Positions 8,551-16,476 of a DNA stretch of 64,000 bases are shown here, piece by piece. The stretch is from Acidimicrobiales bacterium mtb01 (GTDB lineage Bacteria; Actinomycetota; Acidimicrobiia; Acidimicrobiales; Ilumatobacteraceae). The stretch lies in the NCBI GenBank assembly GCA_004379135.1, contig NBNI01000002.1, positions 164,389-228,388 on the forward strand, read 5' to 3'. Made by a program: the position numbers and the translations under genes. Position 1 is the first letter of the stretch; each line of letters starts with the position of its first letter. Under the pieces are notes generated by a model. That model saw nothing but the letters and a program-made list of their open reading frames with translations, ran no database searches and had not been told where the DNA came from.

Positions 8551-8610
8551 GAAAGCAAAGAGCCCGGGTTTCCCCGGACGAAAAGCAAAGAGCCCGGGTT
8601 TCCCCGGGCT
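8551..8610. repeat. 30-bp tandem duplication carrying a terminator
   Basis: Two consecutive 30-base units (8551-8580 and 8581-8610) differ at only three positions. Each contains AGCCCGGGTTTCCCCGG. Only the second unit, together with the two bases after it, completes a full hairpin; the first has a shortened stem. Confidence 0.9.
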
Positions 8611-8612
8611 CT
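8581..8612 (-). terminator. Intrinsic terminator of the type II glutamine synthetase gene
   Basis: On the minus strand AGAGCCCGGG, a GAAA tetraloop and CCCGGGCTCT form a perfect 10-bp stem followed by TTGCTTTT. It lies 24 bases after the stop of the gene at 8637-9644. This is the most classical Rho-independent terminator in the window, and the duplicated unit at 8551-8580 offers a weaker back-up. Confidence 0.85.
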
Positions 8613-8636
8613 CCACATGAAGGCGACGTTGCCCCA

Positions 8637-9644
8637 TCAGCCCCCGCACACCGTCTCGATCAAGAGACGCGTGACGATGTACGGATCCATGTTGGCGTTC
8701 GGGCGGCGATCCTCGGCGTAGCCGCGACCGGTCTTCTCGACCGTCCACGGGATACGGATGGACGCGCCACGGTTGGAGACGCCGTAGCTGAACTTGTTCC
8801 AAGGAGCGGTCTCGTGATGTCCGGTGAGACGGCTCTGGATGTCGTGACCGTAGTTCTCGACGTGCTCCATGACCTTCTTGCCGATCGCATCGCAGGCGGC
8901 GGTGATGGCCTTCATGTCGGTGTCGTTGCGCATGGCCTTGGTGGAGAAGTTGGTGTGCGCACCGGCGCCGTTCCAGTCGCCCTTCTGCGGCTTGGCGGCG
9001 AGCGAGATCACCACGTCGTAGTCCTCGGCGATGCGATGCAGCAACCAGCGCGCCACGGTGAGGTGATCGCTCACGGTGAGAGCATCGGCGGCGCCGATCT
9101 GGAACTCCCACTGACCGGGCATCACTTCGGCGTTGGTGCCTTCGATCAGCAGACCGGCATCGAGACACGCCTGGGTGTGCTCTTCGATGATGTCGCGACC
9201 CACGACGCGGCCGGTGCCGACGCCGCAGTAGTACGGACCTTGCGGAAGCGGGAATCCGTTGACGGGGAAGCCGAGCGGCGATCCGTCGGGACGAAGCATC
9301 GTGTATTCCTGCTCGATGCCGAAGATCATCTCGTCGGACGCGTACTTCTTGGCGGCCGAGGCGCAAGCGGCGCGAGTGTTGGTGGGGTGCGGTGCACCGG
9401 TCTGGGCGAGCATGACCTCGCACAGCACGAGGATGTTCTTGCCGCCGCGAATCGGGTCGGGGCACGTGAACACCGGGTGCAGAGCACAGTCGGACTTGTC
9501 GCCGGGTGCCTGGTTGGTCGACGATCCGTCGAAGCCCCAGATCGGCGGCGTCGTCACGTCGTCGGCCAGGATCTTCGTCTTCGAGCGAAGAAGGGGCGTC
9601 GGCTCGGTGCCGTCGACCCAGATGTATTCGGCTTGGTAGGCCAT
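8637..9644 (-). CDS. glnII: Glutamine synthetase type II (eukaryote-like)
   Basis: 335 residues, the length of GSII enzymes. It opens with AEYIWVDGTEPTPLLRSKTK and contains the family markers WGFDGSSTNQAPG, FGIEQEYTM, LLIEGTNAEVMPGQWEFQIG, GDWNGAGAHTNFST and GHHETAPWNKFSYGV. It performs ATP-dependent glutamine synthesis as an octamer or decamer and is often the high-affinity, stress-inducible form in actinobacteria. GGAGGA stands four bases before the ATG. It has its own terminator at 8581-8612 and a divergent promoter region shared with nadE, so it is a separate transcript from glnA. Confidence 0.95.
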   Translation of the reverse strand: MAYQAEYIWVDGTEPTPLLRSKTKILADDVTTPPIWGFDGSSTNQAPGDKSDCALHPVFTCPDPIRGGKNILVLCEVMLAQTGAPHPTNTRAACASAAKKYASDEMIFGIEQEYTMLRPDGSPLGFPVNGFPLPQGPYYCGVGTGRVVGRDIIEEHTQACLDAGLLIEGTNAEVMPGQWEFQIGAADALTVSDHLTVARWLLHRIAEDYDVVISLAAKPQKGDWNGAGAHTNFSTKAMRNDTDMKAITAACDAIGKKVMEHVENYGHDIQSRLTGHHETAPWNKFSYGVSNRGASIRIPWTVEKTGRGYAEDRRPNANMDPYIVTRLLIETVCGG

Positions 9645-9855
9645 GGGTCCTCCAGGGGGTGATGGTCCGGCACGTCGCCGGAGCTGTATGGGGCGATCAC
9701 AATCTCGCAGGAATCCGTTTCCTTGCCTTTGCCCAACTGTGAACGCTGTGTGAACCGTGCCGCGGAGCGCCGGTCGACGGCTGGTGGTCGTGGGGAATCC
9801 AGCCTGCTCAGCACGACTTTTCTCGCCCGAGCCACGGCTGAGCCGCCGTTAGCCT
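9645..9855. promoter_or_regulatory. Divergent promoter region glnII / nadE
   Basis: About 218 bases separate the two divergent genes. For nadE, TAGCCT at 9850-9855 stands seven bases before its GTG and looks like a leaderless -10 box. For glnII a ribosome-binding site implies a leader of some length. The repeated GTGAAC at 9737 and 9750 (TGTGAACGCTGTGTGAACC) could be a regulator half-site pair, for example for the GlnR-like protein, but this is speculative. Confidence 0.4.
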
Positions 9856-9862
9856 CGACGAC

Positions 9863-11569
9863 GTGGCCTCTTTGCGCATCGGGCTGGCCCAGCTCGACCC
9901 CGTGGTCGGCGACCTCGTCGGCAACCGAGCCTTGGTGCTCGATGCGTATCGCCGGGCGTCCGACGCCGGCTGCGACGTGGTCGTGTTCGGCGAACTGGTC
10001 GTGACCGGATATCCGCCCGAGGATCTCGTTCTGAAGCCCGGCTTCGTGCGCGACACCCGAGCCGTCCTCGACGACATCGCCAAGGAGACCGGTGAGTGCA
10101 TCGCGGTCGTCGGTTTCGTCGACATCGGATCGGGCGAGCACTCGGCCACGGGTCGTCCGGTTATTCACAACGCGGCCGCGGTGTGCGGCCACGGTGTCGT
10201 TCACGGCGTGTATCGCAAGCGTCTTCTTCCGAACTACGACGTGTTCGACGAAGAGCGCACGTTCACCCCGGGCTCGGGTCCGCATCACCTCTACGAGATC
10301 GCTGGTGTTCGAGTCGCGGTGTCCATCTGCGAGGACATCTGGTACGCCGACGGACCGGTTTCCGAACAGGCGGCCGGTGGCGCACAGGTCAACCTGAGTC
10401 TCAATTCGTCGCCGTACCACCGCGGGAAGTCGGCCGATCGCGAAATCATGCTCGCTCAGCGGGCCCGCGAGAACGCCTGCGCGATCGCGTACGTCAATCA
10501 AGTGGGCGGCCAGGACGAGTTGGTCTTCGACGGCGGCTCGATGCTCTTCGACGCCAGCGGCGCTCTCGTCGGACGATTGGTGAACTTCCGCGACGGGCTG
10601 CTCGTCGCCGATCTCGACGTTCCGGCCCCCGCGAAGGACGCGACGCTTCCCGTGACGGTTCTGTCCTCCACATCGCGAGCGACCGGGCCGCGCCGAGGCA
10701 ACGAGGTCCAACCCGTTTTCACCGATCTGGCCGAGTTGTACGAGGCGCTCGTGGTCGGTACCCGTGATTACGTGCGCAAGAACGGTTTCACCGACGTGGT
10801 GATCGGTTTGTCGGGTGGAATCGATTCGTCGATCGTGGCGTGCGTGGCCGTCGATGCGCTCGGTGCCGATCATGTCCATGGTGTGTCGATGCCGTCGCGC
10901 TATTCGTCGCAGGGTTCGAAGGACGACGCGTACGCGCTGGCCGAAGCCTTGGGCATCGACATCAGAACCATCTCCATTGAACCCGCGTTCCAGGCCTATC
11001 TCGAGATGCTCGAACCGAGTTTCAGTGGACGCCCGGCCGACCTCACCGAGGAGAACCTGCAGAGCCGCTGTCGAGGCCAGATCCTCATGGCCTTGTCGAA
11101 CAAGTTCGGCTGGATGGTGCTCACCACGGGCAACAAGAGCGAGATGGCCGTCGGCTACTTCACCATCTACGGCGACTCGGTCGGTGGGTACGCGGTCATC
11201 AAGGACGTCTTCAAGACCGATGTGTTCGCACTCAGTCGATTCGTGAACGAGCGCGCGGGTTCCGAGGTGATTCCGGAAGCGGTTCTCACCAAGCCGCCCT
11301 CGGCCGAACTGAGGCCCGATCAACGCGACGATCAGAGCCTTCCTCCTTACGACGTCCTCGATGCGGTGCTCGAGATGTACGTCGAGCGCGACATGACCGC
11401 CGCTGAAATCGTCGAGATCGGACTCCCGAGCGATGTCGTGCGTCGGATCGCACGTCTGGTCGATATCAACGAATACAAGCGGCGTCAGTGTCCTCCGGGT
11501 GTTCGTGTAACAGAGAAGGCCTTCGGCAAGGACCGCCGCCTCCCCATCACCAACGGCTACCGGGGCTGA
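9863..11569 (+). CDS. nadE: Glutamine-dependent NAD+ synthetase
   Basis: 568 residues in two domains. Residues 1-270 are a nitrilase-type glutaminase with the catalytic triad visible as the Glu of VVFGELVVTGYP, the Lys of YRKRLLPNYDVFDE and the Cys of VSICEDIWY. Residues 290-568 are the ATP-pyrophosphatase synthetase with the P-loop VIGLSGGIDSSIVA. The enzyme amidates nicotinic acid adenine dinucleotide to NAD+ using ammonia channelled from glutamine. It lies divergent from glnII. Its stop TGA abuts the stop of the convergent MFS gene with no base between (TGATCA at 11567-11572). Confidence 0.95.
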   Translation: MASLRIGLAQLDPVVGDLVGNRALVLDAYRRASDAGCDVVVFGELVVTGYPPEDLVLKPGFVRDTRAVLDDIAKETGECIAVVGFVDIGSGEHSATGRPVIHNAAAVCGHGVVHGVYRKRLLPNYDVFDEERTFTPGSGPHHLYEIAGVRVAVSICEDIWYADGPVSEQAAGGAQVNLSLNSSPYHRGKSADREIMLAQRARENACAIAYVNQVGGQDELVFDGGSMLFDASGALVGRLVNFRDGLLVADLDVPAPAKDATLPVTVLSSTSRATGPRRGNEVQPVFTDLAELYEALVVGTRDYVRKNGFTDVVIGLSGGIDSSIVACVAVDALGADHVHGVSMPSRYSSQGSKDDAYALAEALGIDIRTISIEPAFQAYLEMLEPSFSGRPADLTEENLQSRCRGQILMALSNKFGWMVLTTGNKSEMAVGYFTIYGDSVGGYAVIKDVFKTDVFALSRFVNERAGSEVIPEAVLTKPPSAELRPDQRDDQSLPPYDVLDAVLEMYVERDMTAAEIVEIGLPSDVVRRIARLVDINEYKRRQCPPGVRVTEKAFGKDRRLPITNGYRG

Positions 11570-12754
11570 TCAGACGGCGATGCGGGTGACTTTCGAATGC
11601 ACCCGCAGACACGCGATCACGAGGAGCGCGCAACCCGCCCCGATCGCGGCCGGAACCTCGATGCCGTGTGCGTCGTAGGTCGCCGTGGCGACGAGCGACA
11701 TCACGGCACGGCCCATGGTGCCGCCGCCGATGGCGAACCCGAGACCGCGCCCGGGTGATTCGGGAATGGCGTTGGCGGCCAGCGGGAGCAGGCTCACGAT
11801 CGCGAATTCGAAGCCGAGGAGGAAGAGCGCCAGCAGGATCAGCCCGCTCACTTCATTGGTGTGACCCACCCAGAAGAGCAGACCGGTGGGCACGATCAGC
11901 GCCGCACCGAGAGCCGTGCTCCGCTCCTTGCCCCAGACGTCGGTGCGTCGCGCGCTGGTGATCGACGCGAACAGTTCGAACGCTCCGAGCCCGAAGGCCA
12001 CCGCGGCGATGCCCGCCTCGTCGAATCCGAACTCGTCCTCGAGCCACGAACCGAACGTGACGAACATGCACTGGCTGGCCGCCATCAAGAAGAACATCGC
12101 ACCGACGACCCACCATCCGTGGGCTGGCATGGGCACTTTCCGTTCGTCGCGCCGCGCCGTCGCGGATCGAACTCCGTCGTCGCGCAGTCGTGAGGCGACG
12201 ACGAGAGTCATGACGGCAGTGCCGGCGGCGCCGGCGACGTAACCCCAACGCCACGACGACGCCGATGCGACCAAGCCCATGATCGTCACGCCGAGCAGCA
12301 ACCCGAGTGCCCACGACGTCTCGGTGATGCCGACGACGCGTCCGCGGCGTTCGTAATCGACGTGATCGTTGATCCAGGCCGTGAGACCGACGTCGAACAC
12401 CAACTTCGACGCGCCGAGAACGGCGATGGCGACGGCGAACACGACGAGATTCGGACTCGCCGCGGCGAGGGCCGCCGACCCGGTGACGCCGAGCAGGCCG
12501 GCGGCCATCGACGTGCGCCGGGCCAGCCGATCGACGATCGATCCGAGATACGGAGCGATGATCATGATCAGTTCGGTGATGAAGAGCGCGACTCCGAGTC
12601 GTCCGAGACTCACGTCGAAGTCGTCGGAGATGCTGGCGAGGAATGGGGGAGCGAACCGGAAGCAGGCGTTGGCGTTGAGACGCGCGACCGTCAGGGCGAC
12701 GACGTGCTGGCGGGTCTCGACCGGATACGAGTCGTCGAGGATTCGGTTCAGCAT
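11570..12754 (-). CDS. Major facilitator superfamily transporter
   Basis: 394 residues from the ATG at 12754, which overlaps the end of the upstream peptidase gene. An open frame continues upstream but without membrane or family character. About 12 hydrophobic spans are seen. The loop between spans 2 and 3 reads GSIVDRLARRTSMAAG, a variant of the MFS motif GxxxDRxGRR. It is probably an efflux or uptake carrier, and the substrate cannot be told. It is the last gene of a three-gene overlapping set with the YgjP-like peptidase and the histidine phosphatase. Confidence 0.8.
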   Translation of the reverse strand: MLNRILDDSYPVETRQHVVALTVARLNANACFRFAPPFLASISDDFDVSLGRLGVALFITELIMIIAPYLGSIVDRLARRTSMAAGLLGVTGSAALAAASPNLVVFAVAIAVLGASKLVFDVGLTAWINDHVDYERRGRVVGITETSWALGLLLGVTIMGLVASASSWRWGYVAGAAGTAVMTLVVASRLRDDGVRSATARRDERKVPMPAHGWWVVGAMFFLMAASQCMFVTFGSWLEDEFGFDEAGIAAVAFGLGAFELFASITSARRTDVWGKERSTALGAALIVPTGLLFWVGHTNEVSGLILLALFLLGFEFAIVSLLPLAANAIPESPGRGLGFAIGGGTMGRAVMSLVATATYDAHGIEVPAAIGAGCALLVIACLRVHSKVTRIAV

Positions 12755-13275
12755 TGGTCGTCTTCGCTTCCGCTCTTGGCGATCAGGTAGCCGATGGCCC
12801 GCTCGGCCTTCGGATAGCGGTTGACCACCTTCCAGAACTCGGCGTCGTGGCGATCGACGACGAGGTGCGCGAGCTCGTGCACGATCACGTAGTCGAGGAC
12901 CCACATCGGGAACCCGACCAGGCGAGCCGACACGCGAACCTGCGCGGTGGACGGCGTGCACAGACCCCACACCGCGGTGAGGTCGTCGGCCCACTCGATG
13001 GTCGCGGGTTCGGGCAGTCGATACGTGGAGGCGAGCCGACGCGCCCTCTCCACCAGATCGACCGACATGGTCGCGGTCTTGCGCTCGAAACGCTTGACCA
13101 TCTCGCGAACCGATTCGTTCTCCTCGTGCTTGCTCATCCAGGCCGGGATGGTGACGGTGATCAGCCGACCGTCGAGCCGGGCCGCCACACTGCGCTTGCG
13201 GCGCTTCGATCGGATCACGCGCACGTCGAACGCGGCGTCGAACAGAGACGGCTGATAGGCCGGACCATCGGTCAC
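12748..13275 (-). CDS. YgjP-like (DUF45/M48-related) zinc metallopeptidase
   Basis: 175 residues from a GTG at 13275. The choice is supported by the GTGA overlap with the upstream stop; a longer frame exists but is unrelated to the family. The zinc site reads VIVHELAHLVVDRHDAEFW, an HExxH motif followed by the third ligand region. The N-terminal half has the RSKRRKRSVAARLDGRLITV strand pattern typical of the YgjP family. Function is poorly known; some members sit beside restriction systems, but here the context is housekeeping. Confidence 0.75.
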   Translation of the reverse strand: MTDGPAYQPSLFDAAFDVRVIRSKRRKRSVAARLDGRLITVTIPAWMSKHEENESVREMVKRFERKTATMSVDLVERARRLASTYRLPEPATIEWADDLTAVWGLCTPSTAQVRVSARLVGFPMWVLDYVIVHELAHLVVDRHDAEFWKVVNRYPKAERAIGYLIAKSGSEDDQC

Positions 13276-13892
13276 TCGACGGCCCCGGTGTTCTTCAGTT
13301 CCTCGGCCACCAACTCGAGTGGGAACAACAACGACCCGGCCCGCCAACCCTCGGTCACGTCATGCTCGAACCACGAGCCGCCCAAGTTCGGAAAACGGTG
13401 TTCCTTGCCGGCGAGATGGCGGCGCAGGATGCGGATGACTCCGCCGTGCGAGACGACGAGGACGCAGCCGGCCTGATGGAAACGAGAGATGTCGGTGAAC
13501 GCGCTCAGAGCCCGCTCGCGAGTCGAGTCGGCGGTCTCGAAGTTGTCGGGCCGTCGGCCGGAGTCGAGCCAGCCCGGCCAACCGCTGTTGATCTCCTGGC
13601 GGGTGAGGCCTTGCCAGTCGCCGGCGGCGTTCTCGCGCCAGCGCGGATCGACACGTCGAGTGGAACACCCGACCGTCTCCGCGATGAGATCGGCCGTGAC
13701 GCGCGCCCTTTCGAGATCGCTCGAGATCACCAAGTCGAACGGTGGGCACTCGGCGGCAAGGAGTTGCGCGGCTTGTCGCGCCTGGAGACGACCGAGTGTG
13801 GTGAGCGGCGGATCCGCTTGTCCTTGCCAACGGCCCACCGCGTTCCATTCGCTCTGGCCGTGTCGAAGCACGAGCACCCGGGTCGTCGTCAC
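13272..13892 (-). CDS. Histidine phosphatase family protein (phosphoglycerate mutase-like)
   Basis: 206 residues from GTG. The catalytic motif VLRHGQSEWN is at residues 8-17. A second active-site His lies in VLVVSHGGVIRILRR, and the catalytic Glu region is DPRWRENAAGDWQGLT. The protein is a cytoplasmic phosphatase of the branch that includes cofactor-dependent mutases, acid phosphatases and CobC-like enzymes. The substrate is uncertain. It is first in an overlapping operon with the YgjP-like and MFS genes and is transcribed divergently from the MoaD-like gene, only 34 bases away. Confidence 0.85.
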   Translation of the reverse strand: MTTTRVLVLRHGQSEWNAVGRWQGQADPPLTTLGRLQARQAAQLLAAECPPFDLVISSDLERARVTADLIAETVGCSTRRVDPRWRENAAGDWQGLTRQEINSGWPGWLDSGRRPDNFETADSTRERALSAFTDISRFHQAGCVLVVSHGGVIRILRRHLAGKEHRFPNLGGSWFEHDVTEGWRAGSLLFPLELVAEELKNTGAVE

Positions 13893-13900
13893 GGCTGATC

Positions 13901-13920
13901 ACGGTATCCCCCGGTACGCT
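13901..13920. promoter_or_regulatory. Back-to-back leaderless -10 boxes
   Basis: Minus-strand TACCGT (13906-13901) stands eight bases before the GTG at 13892. Plus-strand TACGCT (13915-13920) stands six bases before the GTG at 13927. The two divergent start codons are only 34 bases apart, so the -35 regions would overlap the opposite genes. Confidence 0.5.
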
Positions 13921-13926
13921 TCGCCC

Positions 13927-14169
13927 GTGGCCACCGTCCGGCTCTTCGCCCAGGCTCGCGAGGCGGCCGGAACCGGTCGAGATTCACTCGATGGTGCCAC
14001 CGTGGCCGAGGTGATCGATGCCGCGGTCCGGAAGTACGGATCCGATTTCGAACGCATTCTGCCCACGTGCCGCGTGTGGTTGAACGGCGAGGCCGTTCCC
14101 GCCGACACTCCTGTGTCCGACCGCGACGAAGTGGCAGTATTGCCTCCGGTGTCAGGAGGATGTCGATGA
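13927..14169 (+). CDS. MoaD/ThiS-family sulfur carrier with GGCR C-terminus
   Basis: 80 residues from GTG. Beta-grasp fold features: TVRLFAQAREAAG at the N-terminus, VWLNGEAVPADTPVSDRDEVAVLPPVSGG near the end. In MoaD and ThiS the mature protein ends in Gly-Gly, which is adenylylated and thiocarboxylated. Here the frame continues with Cys-Arg after the Gly-Gly before the stop. That recalls QbsE-type carriers ending GGCF, whose last residues are removed by a JAMM peptidase. No such peptidase or E1-like enzyme is in the window. It supplies sulfur for molybdopterin or another pathway. It overlaps the next gene by four bases. Confidence 0.75.
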   Translation: MATVRLFAQAREAAGTGRDSLDGATVAEVIDAAVRKYGSDFERILPTCRVWLNGEAVPADTPVSDRDEVAVLPPVSGGCR

Positions 14170-14657
14170 GCGCCAACGCGAACGAAGCATCGAAGATGCC
14201 GCTCGACCAGTTGCGCGCCGAGCGCGATCGTCTGCGCCACGAAGAAGACGCGGTGTCGTTCGTTCGTCGACTCGCCCAGGGTCGCATCGATCTCGTCGAA
14301 GCGGTGCGTCATCGCAAGTCGTCCGGCGAGTCGACCTCGGTCGCCGACATCATTCGTTCGGGTGTCGGCCCGGCCCCGAGTACAGGTTCGGCTCGTCCGC
14401 CACGCGACACCGACGTGGCGGCCGATCATCCGCTGGTCACCGAGTTCGATCAGCTCTGCGATCGCCTCGGCTTCGATGAGATGAGCGAACTCGACGTCCC
14501 GGGCCTCGATCGACTCCACGATGGTCTCGTGGCGTTCGAAGCCGTTCAGAGCAGTCGTCGTCGCGATCTGTTCGAGCGCATCGACGCGTTGACCGCCGAA
14601 TTGGTCCGCCGTTACCGCGACGGCGACGCCTCGGTCGACTCGCTGCTCCAGGGCTGA
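14166..14657 (+). CDS. RsiG-like c-di-GMP-binding anti-sigma factor homologue
   Basis: 163 residues from the ATG at 14166, which overlaps the MoaD stop and follows AGGAGG with a six-base gap. Two long helical regions flank a Pro/Ser-rich linker (about residues 66-88). The first helix carries E27-x3-S31-x2-R34-x3-Q38-x3-D42, exactly the c-di-GMP-binding signature known from Streptomyces RsiG, the anti-sigma of WhiG (formerly annotated as an aerial mycelium formation protein). The second helix has a near-copy, E125, S129, R132, D140, with Phe136 in place of Gln. It would hold a sigma factor inactive when c-di-GMP is present. No sigma factor gene is nearby. The family call is motif-based. Confidence 0.75.
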   Translation: MSANANEASKMPLDQLRAERDRLRHEEDAVSFVRRLAQGRIDLVEAVRHRKSSGESTSVADIIRSGVGPAPSTGSARPPRDTDVAADHPLVTEFDQLCDRLGFDEMSELDVPGLDRLHDGLVAFEAVQSSRRRDLFERIDALTAELVRRYRDGDASVDSLLQG

Positions 14658-14700
14658 CCAGGCCCGGAGGGCCGATCAAGGCTTCTCCGTCCACCGCCGA

Positions 14701-14706
14701 TAGGTT
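14701..14706 (+). promoter_or_regulatory. -10 box TAGGTT before mshA
   Basis: TAGGTT lies nine bases before the ATG at 14716. No ribosome-binding site is seen between, consistent with leaderless transcription. Confidence 0.45.
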
Positions 14707-14715
14707 CACCCTTCT

Positions 14716-15924
14716 ATGACGCGGGTGGCGATGCTCTCGTACCACACCTCGCCCTTGGCCCAACCCGGCGTCGGGGATTCGGGCGGGATGAACGTGTACG
14801 TACGCGAATTGGTGGCCGCTCTCGCCCACGCCGGCGTCGAGTGCACCACGTACACCCGCGAGTGGCGTTCGGGCCTGCCGCGCGAGATCCACGTCGAACC
14901 CAACCACACCGTGGTGCACGTTCCGGCTGGTGCGTTCGATCTGCGCAAGGAAGAGCTCGAAGGAGTCGTTCCGCAATTCACCGACTTCGTCCTCGACGAT
15001 CTCCGCCGCCGTCCGGCCGACGTGGTGCACGCCAATTACTGGCTGTCCGGAATCGCCGGACACTCCATCAAGCACGAGGTTGGCATTCCGCTCGTCAGCA
15101 CGTTCCACACCCTCGCCCGGGTGAAGGCCGAGGGCGGCGACCCCGAACCCGAACGGCGCGAACGCGCCGAGGCATCCATCATCGGTTGCGCCGACGCGAT
15201 CTGTGTCTCGTGCGACGAGGAGGAAGATCAGTTCCGACGCCTCTACGGCAATGCTCCCGGCGTCATGGAAATCGTCGCACCCGGAGTGGAGCACGCCTTC
15301 TTCACCCCGGGCGACCGCCGTGGCGCCCGTCAGGCCCTCGGGATGGGAGACGGACCCGTGTTGTTGTTCGTCGGTCGCATCCAGCCGCTCAAGGGAGTCG
15401 ACGTCGCCGTGCGCGCGCTGGCGGCACTCGGTCGTTCCGACGCCTCGCTGTATGTAGTCGGCGGATCGAGTGGCGCCGATGGTGACGCCTATGTCGACTC
15501 GGTCCACGAATTGGTGAACCAATTCGGTCTGCAGGATCGCGTGCACTTCGTTCCGCCGCAGGCGCACCACATCTTGTCGAGCTACTACCGCGCCGCCGAC
15601 GCGGTGTGGGTGCCGAGCCGCTCGGAGAGTTTCGGTTTGGTTGCTCTCGAGGCCGCCGCCTGCGGAATTCCGGTGGTGGCCAACGCCGTCGGAGGACTGC
15701 TCTCGCTCGTCGATCACGATCGCACCGGATTCCTGGTGGCCGATCGCGATCCCGAGTTGTTCGCCCGCCACACGCGCGAATTGCTCGACGACGAGCGGCG
15801 CGCTCGGGAGATGGGCAACTCCGCCGCCGAGTTGGGACGCCGCTACACCTGGAGTTTCGCAGCCGCTCGTCTGCGTCGTCTCTACACCGACGTCACCTCG
15901 CGCTCACTCGTCAACTGCTCGTGA
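14716..15924 (+). CDS. mshA: D-inositol-3-phosphate glycosyltransferase (mycothiol biosynthesis)
   Basis: 402 residues, GT4 family. The N-terminal domain has MLSYHTSPLAQPGVGDSGGM and NVYVRELV, the phosphate- and acceptor-binding region of MshA. The C-terminal domain has LLFVGRIQPLKGVDVAVRAL and the sugar-nucleotide E-x7-E motif in SRSESFGLVALEAAACG. MshA joins GlcNAc from UDP-GlcNAc to inositol-3-phosphate, the first step of mycothiol synthesis, which is specific to Actinobacteria. The downstream YbjN gene overlaps by four bases, the same order as in mycobacteria, which strengthens the call. Confidence 0.92.
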   Translation: MTRVAMLSYHTSPLAQPGVGDSGGMNVYVRELVAALAHAGVECTTYTREWRSGLPREIHVEPNHTVVHVPAGAFDLRKEELEGVVPQFTDFVLDDLRRRPADVVHANYWLSGIAGHSIKHEVGIPLVSTFHTLARVKAEGGDPEPERRERAEASIIGCADAICVSCDEEEDQFRRLYGNAPGVMEIVAPGVEHAFFTPGDRRGARQALGMGDGPVLLFVGRIQPLKGVDVAVRALAALGRSDASLYVVGGSSGADGDAYVDSVHELVNQFGLQDRVHFVPPQAHHILSSYYRAADAVWVPSRSESFGLVALEAAACGIPVVANAVGGLLSLVDHDRTGFLVADRDPELFARHTRELLDDERRAREMGNSAAELGRRYTWSFAAARLRRLYTDVTSRSLVNCS

Positions 15925-16394
15925 GCGACCTGTTCGACGACGAGTCACTCGCCGTCCTCGAACGGCAGATCGACGAATGGCTCGGAAATCTTCGGTCGTC
16001 CAATTCGGCCATCGTCGCCATCGATCACGCCGAACCCGAGCCGGCTTTCCGTTCGCGTTGGTACGTACGCATGGCGGGCGAATCGAAGGAATTCACCACG
16101 ATCTGGATCACGCTCGGCCAGCGAACTTTGCGCTACGAGACGTACGTGATGCCCGCGCCCGAGGAGAACGCCCTCGAAGTCTTCGACAACCTGTTGCGCC
16201 GCAACGAGAAGTTGATCGGCGCGCACTTCTCGATCGGGGCCGAGGACGCGGTGTTCCTTCGCGGCGATCTGCCGCTGTCGGCGCTGTCCGAGGCCGAGCT
16301 CGACCGGATCGTCGGTTCCACCTACGCGTACGTCGAGCAGTCCTTCCGACCATTGTTGCGAATCGGCTTCGCGTCCCGCTTCCGCGACGAGTGA
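15921..16394 (+). CDS. YbjN-domain protein
   Basis: 157 residues from a GTG that overlaps the mshA stop (GTGA). The protein reads as a compact alpha/beta domain: FRSRWYVRMAGESKEFTTIW, TLRYETYVMPAPEENALEVF, NLLRRNEKLIGAHFSIG and ELDRIVGSTYAYVEQSF. These are typical of actinobacterial YbjN proteins encoded next to mshA. The fold resembles type III secretion chaperones. The biochemical role is unknown, and co-translation with mshA suggests a link to mycothiol or redox physiology. Confidence 0.8.
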   Translation: MSDLFDDESLAVLERQIDEWLGNLRSSNSAIVAIDHAEPEPAFRSRWYVRMAGESKEFTTIWITLGQRTLRYETYVMPAPEENALEVFDNLLRRNEKLIGAHFSIGAEDAVFLRGDLPLSALSEAELDRIVGSTYAYVEQSFRPLLRIGFASRFRDE

Positions 16395-16413
16395 CCCGAT
16401 CCCACCTTGTCCC

Positions 16414-16451
16414 GCTCCGCCGGTGCGGTCGGGAAGTCGTACCGGCGGAGC
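16414..16451 (+). terminator. Hairpin terminator after mshA-ybjN
   Basis: A 14-bp stem (16414-16427 with 16438-16451, one G-U pair) around a 10-base loop lies 19 bases after the stop. It is flanked by an outer CCCGAT/ATCGGG pairing. No U tract follows. Confidence 0.65.
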
Positions 16452-16464
16452 TCATCGGGCTGAT

Positions 16465-16470
16465 TAGCGT
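16465..16470 (+). promoter_or_regulatory. -10 box TAGCGT before proC
   Basis: TAGCGT is six bases before the ATG at 16477 and directly after the terminator hairpin of the previous transcript, so the proC mRNA is probably leaderless. Confidence 0.5.
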
Positions 16471-16476
16471 GATCGC

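Noticed and set aside
9730..9760. Rex operator at TGTGAACGCTGTGTGAACC before nadE/glnII
   Set aside because: A Rex site is an inverted repeat TTGTGA-N6-TCACAA. Here the GTGAAC units are direct repeats, so a Rex site is not supported.
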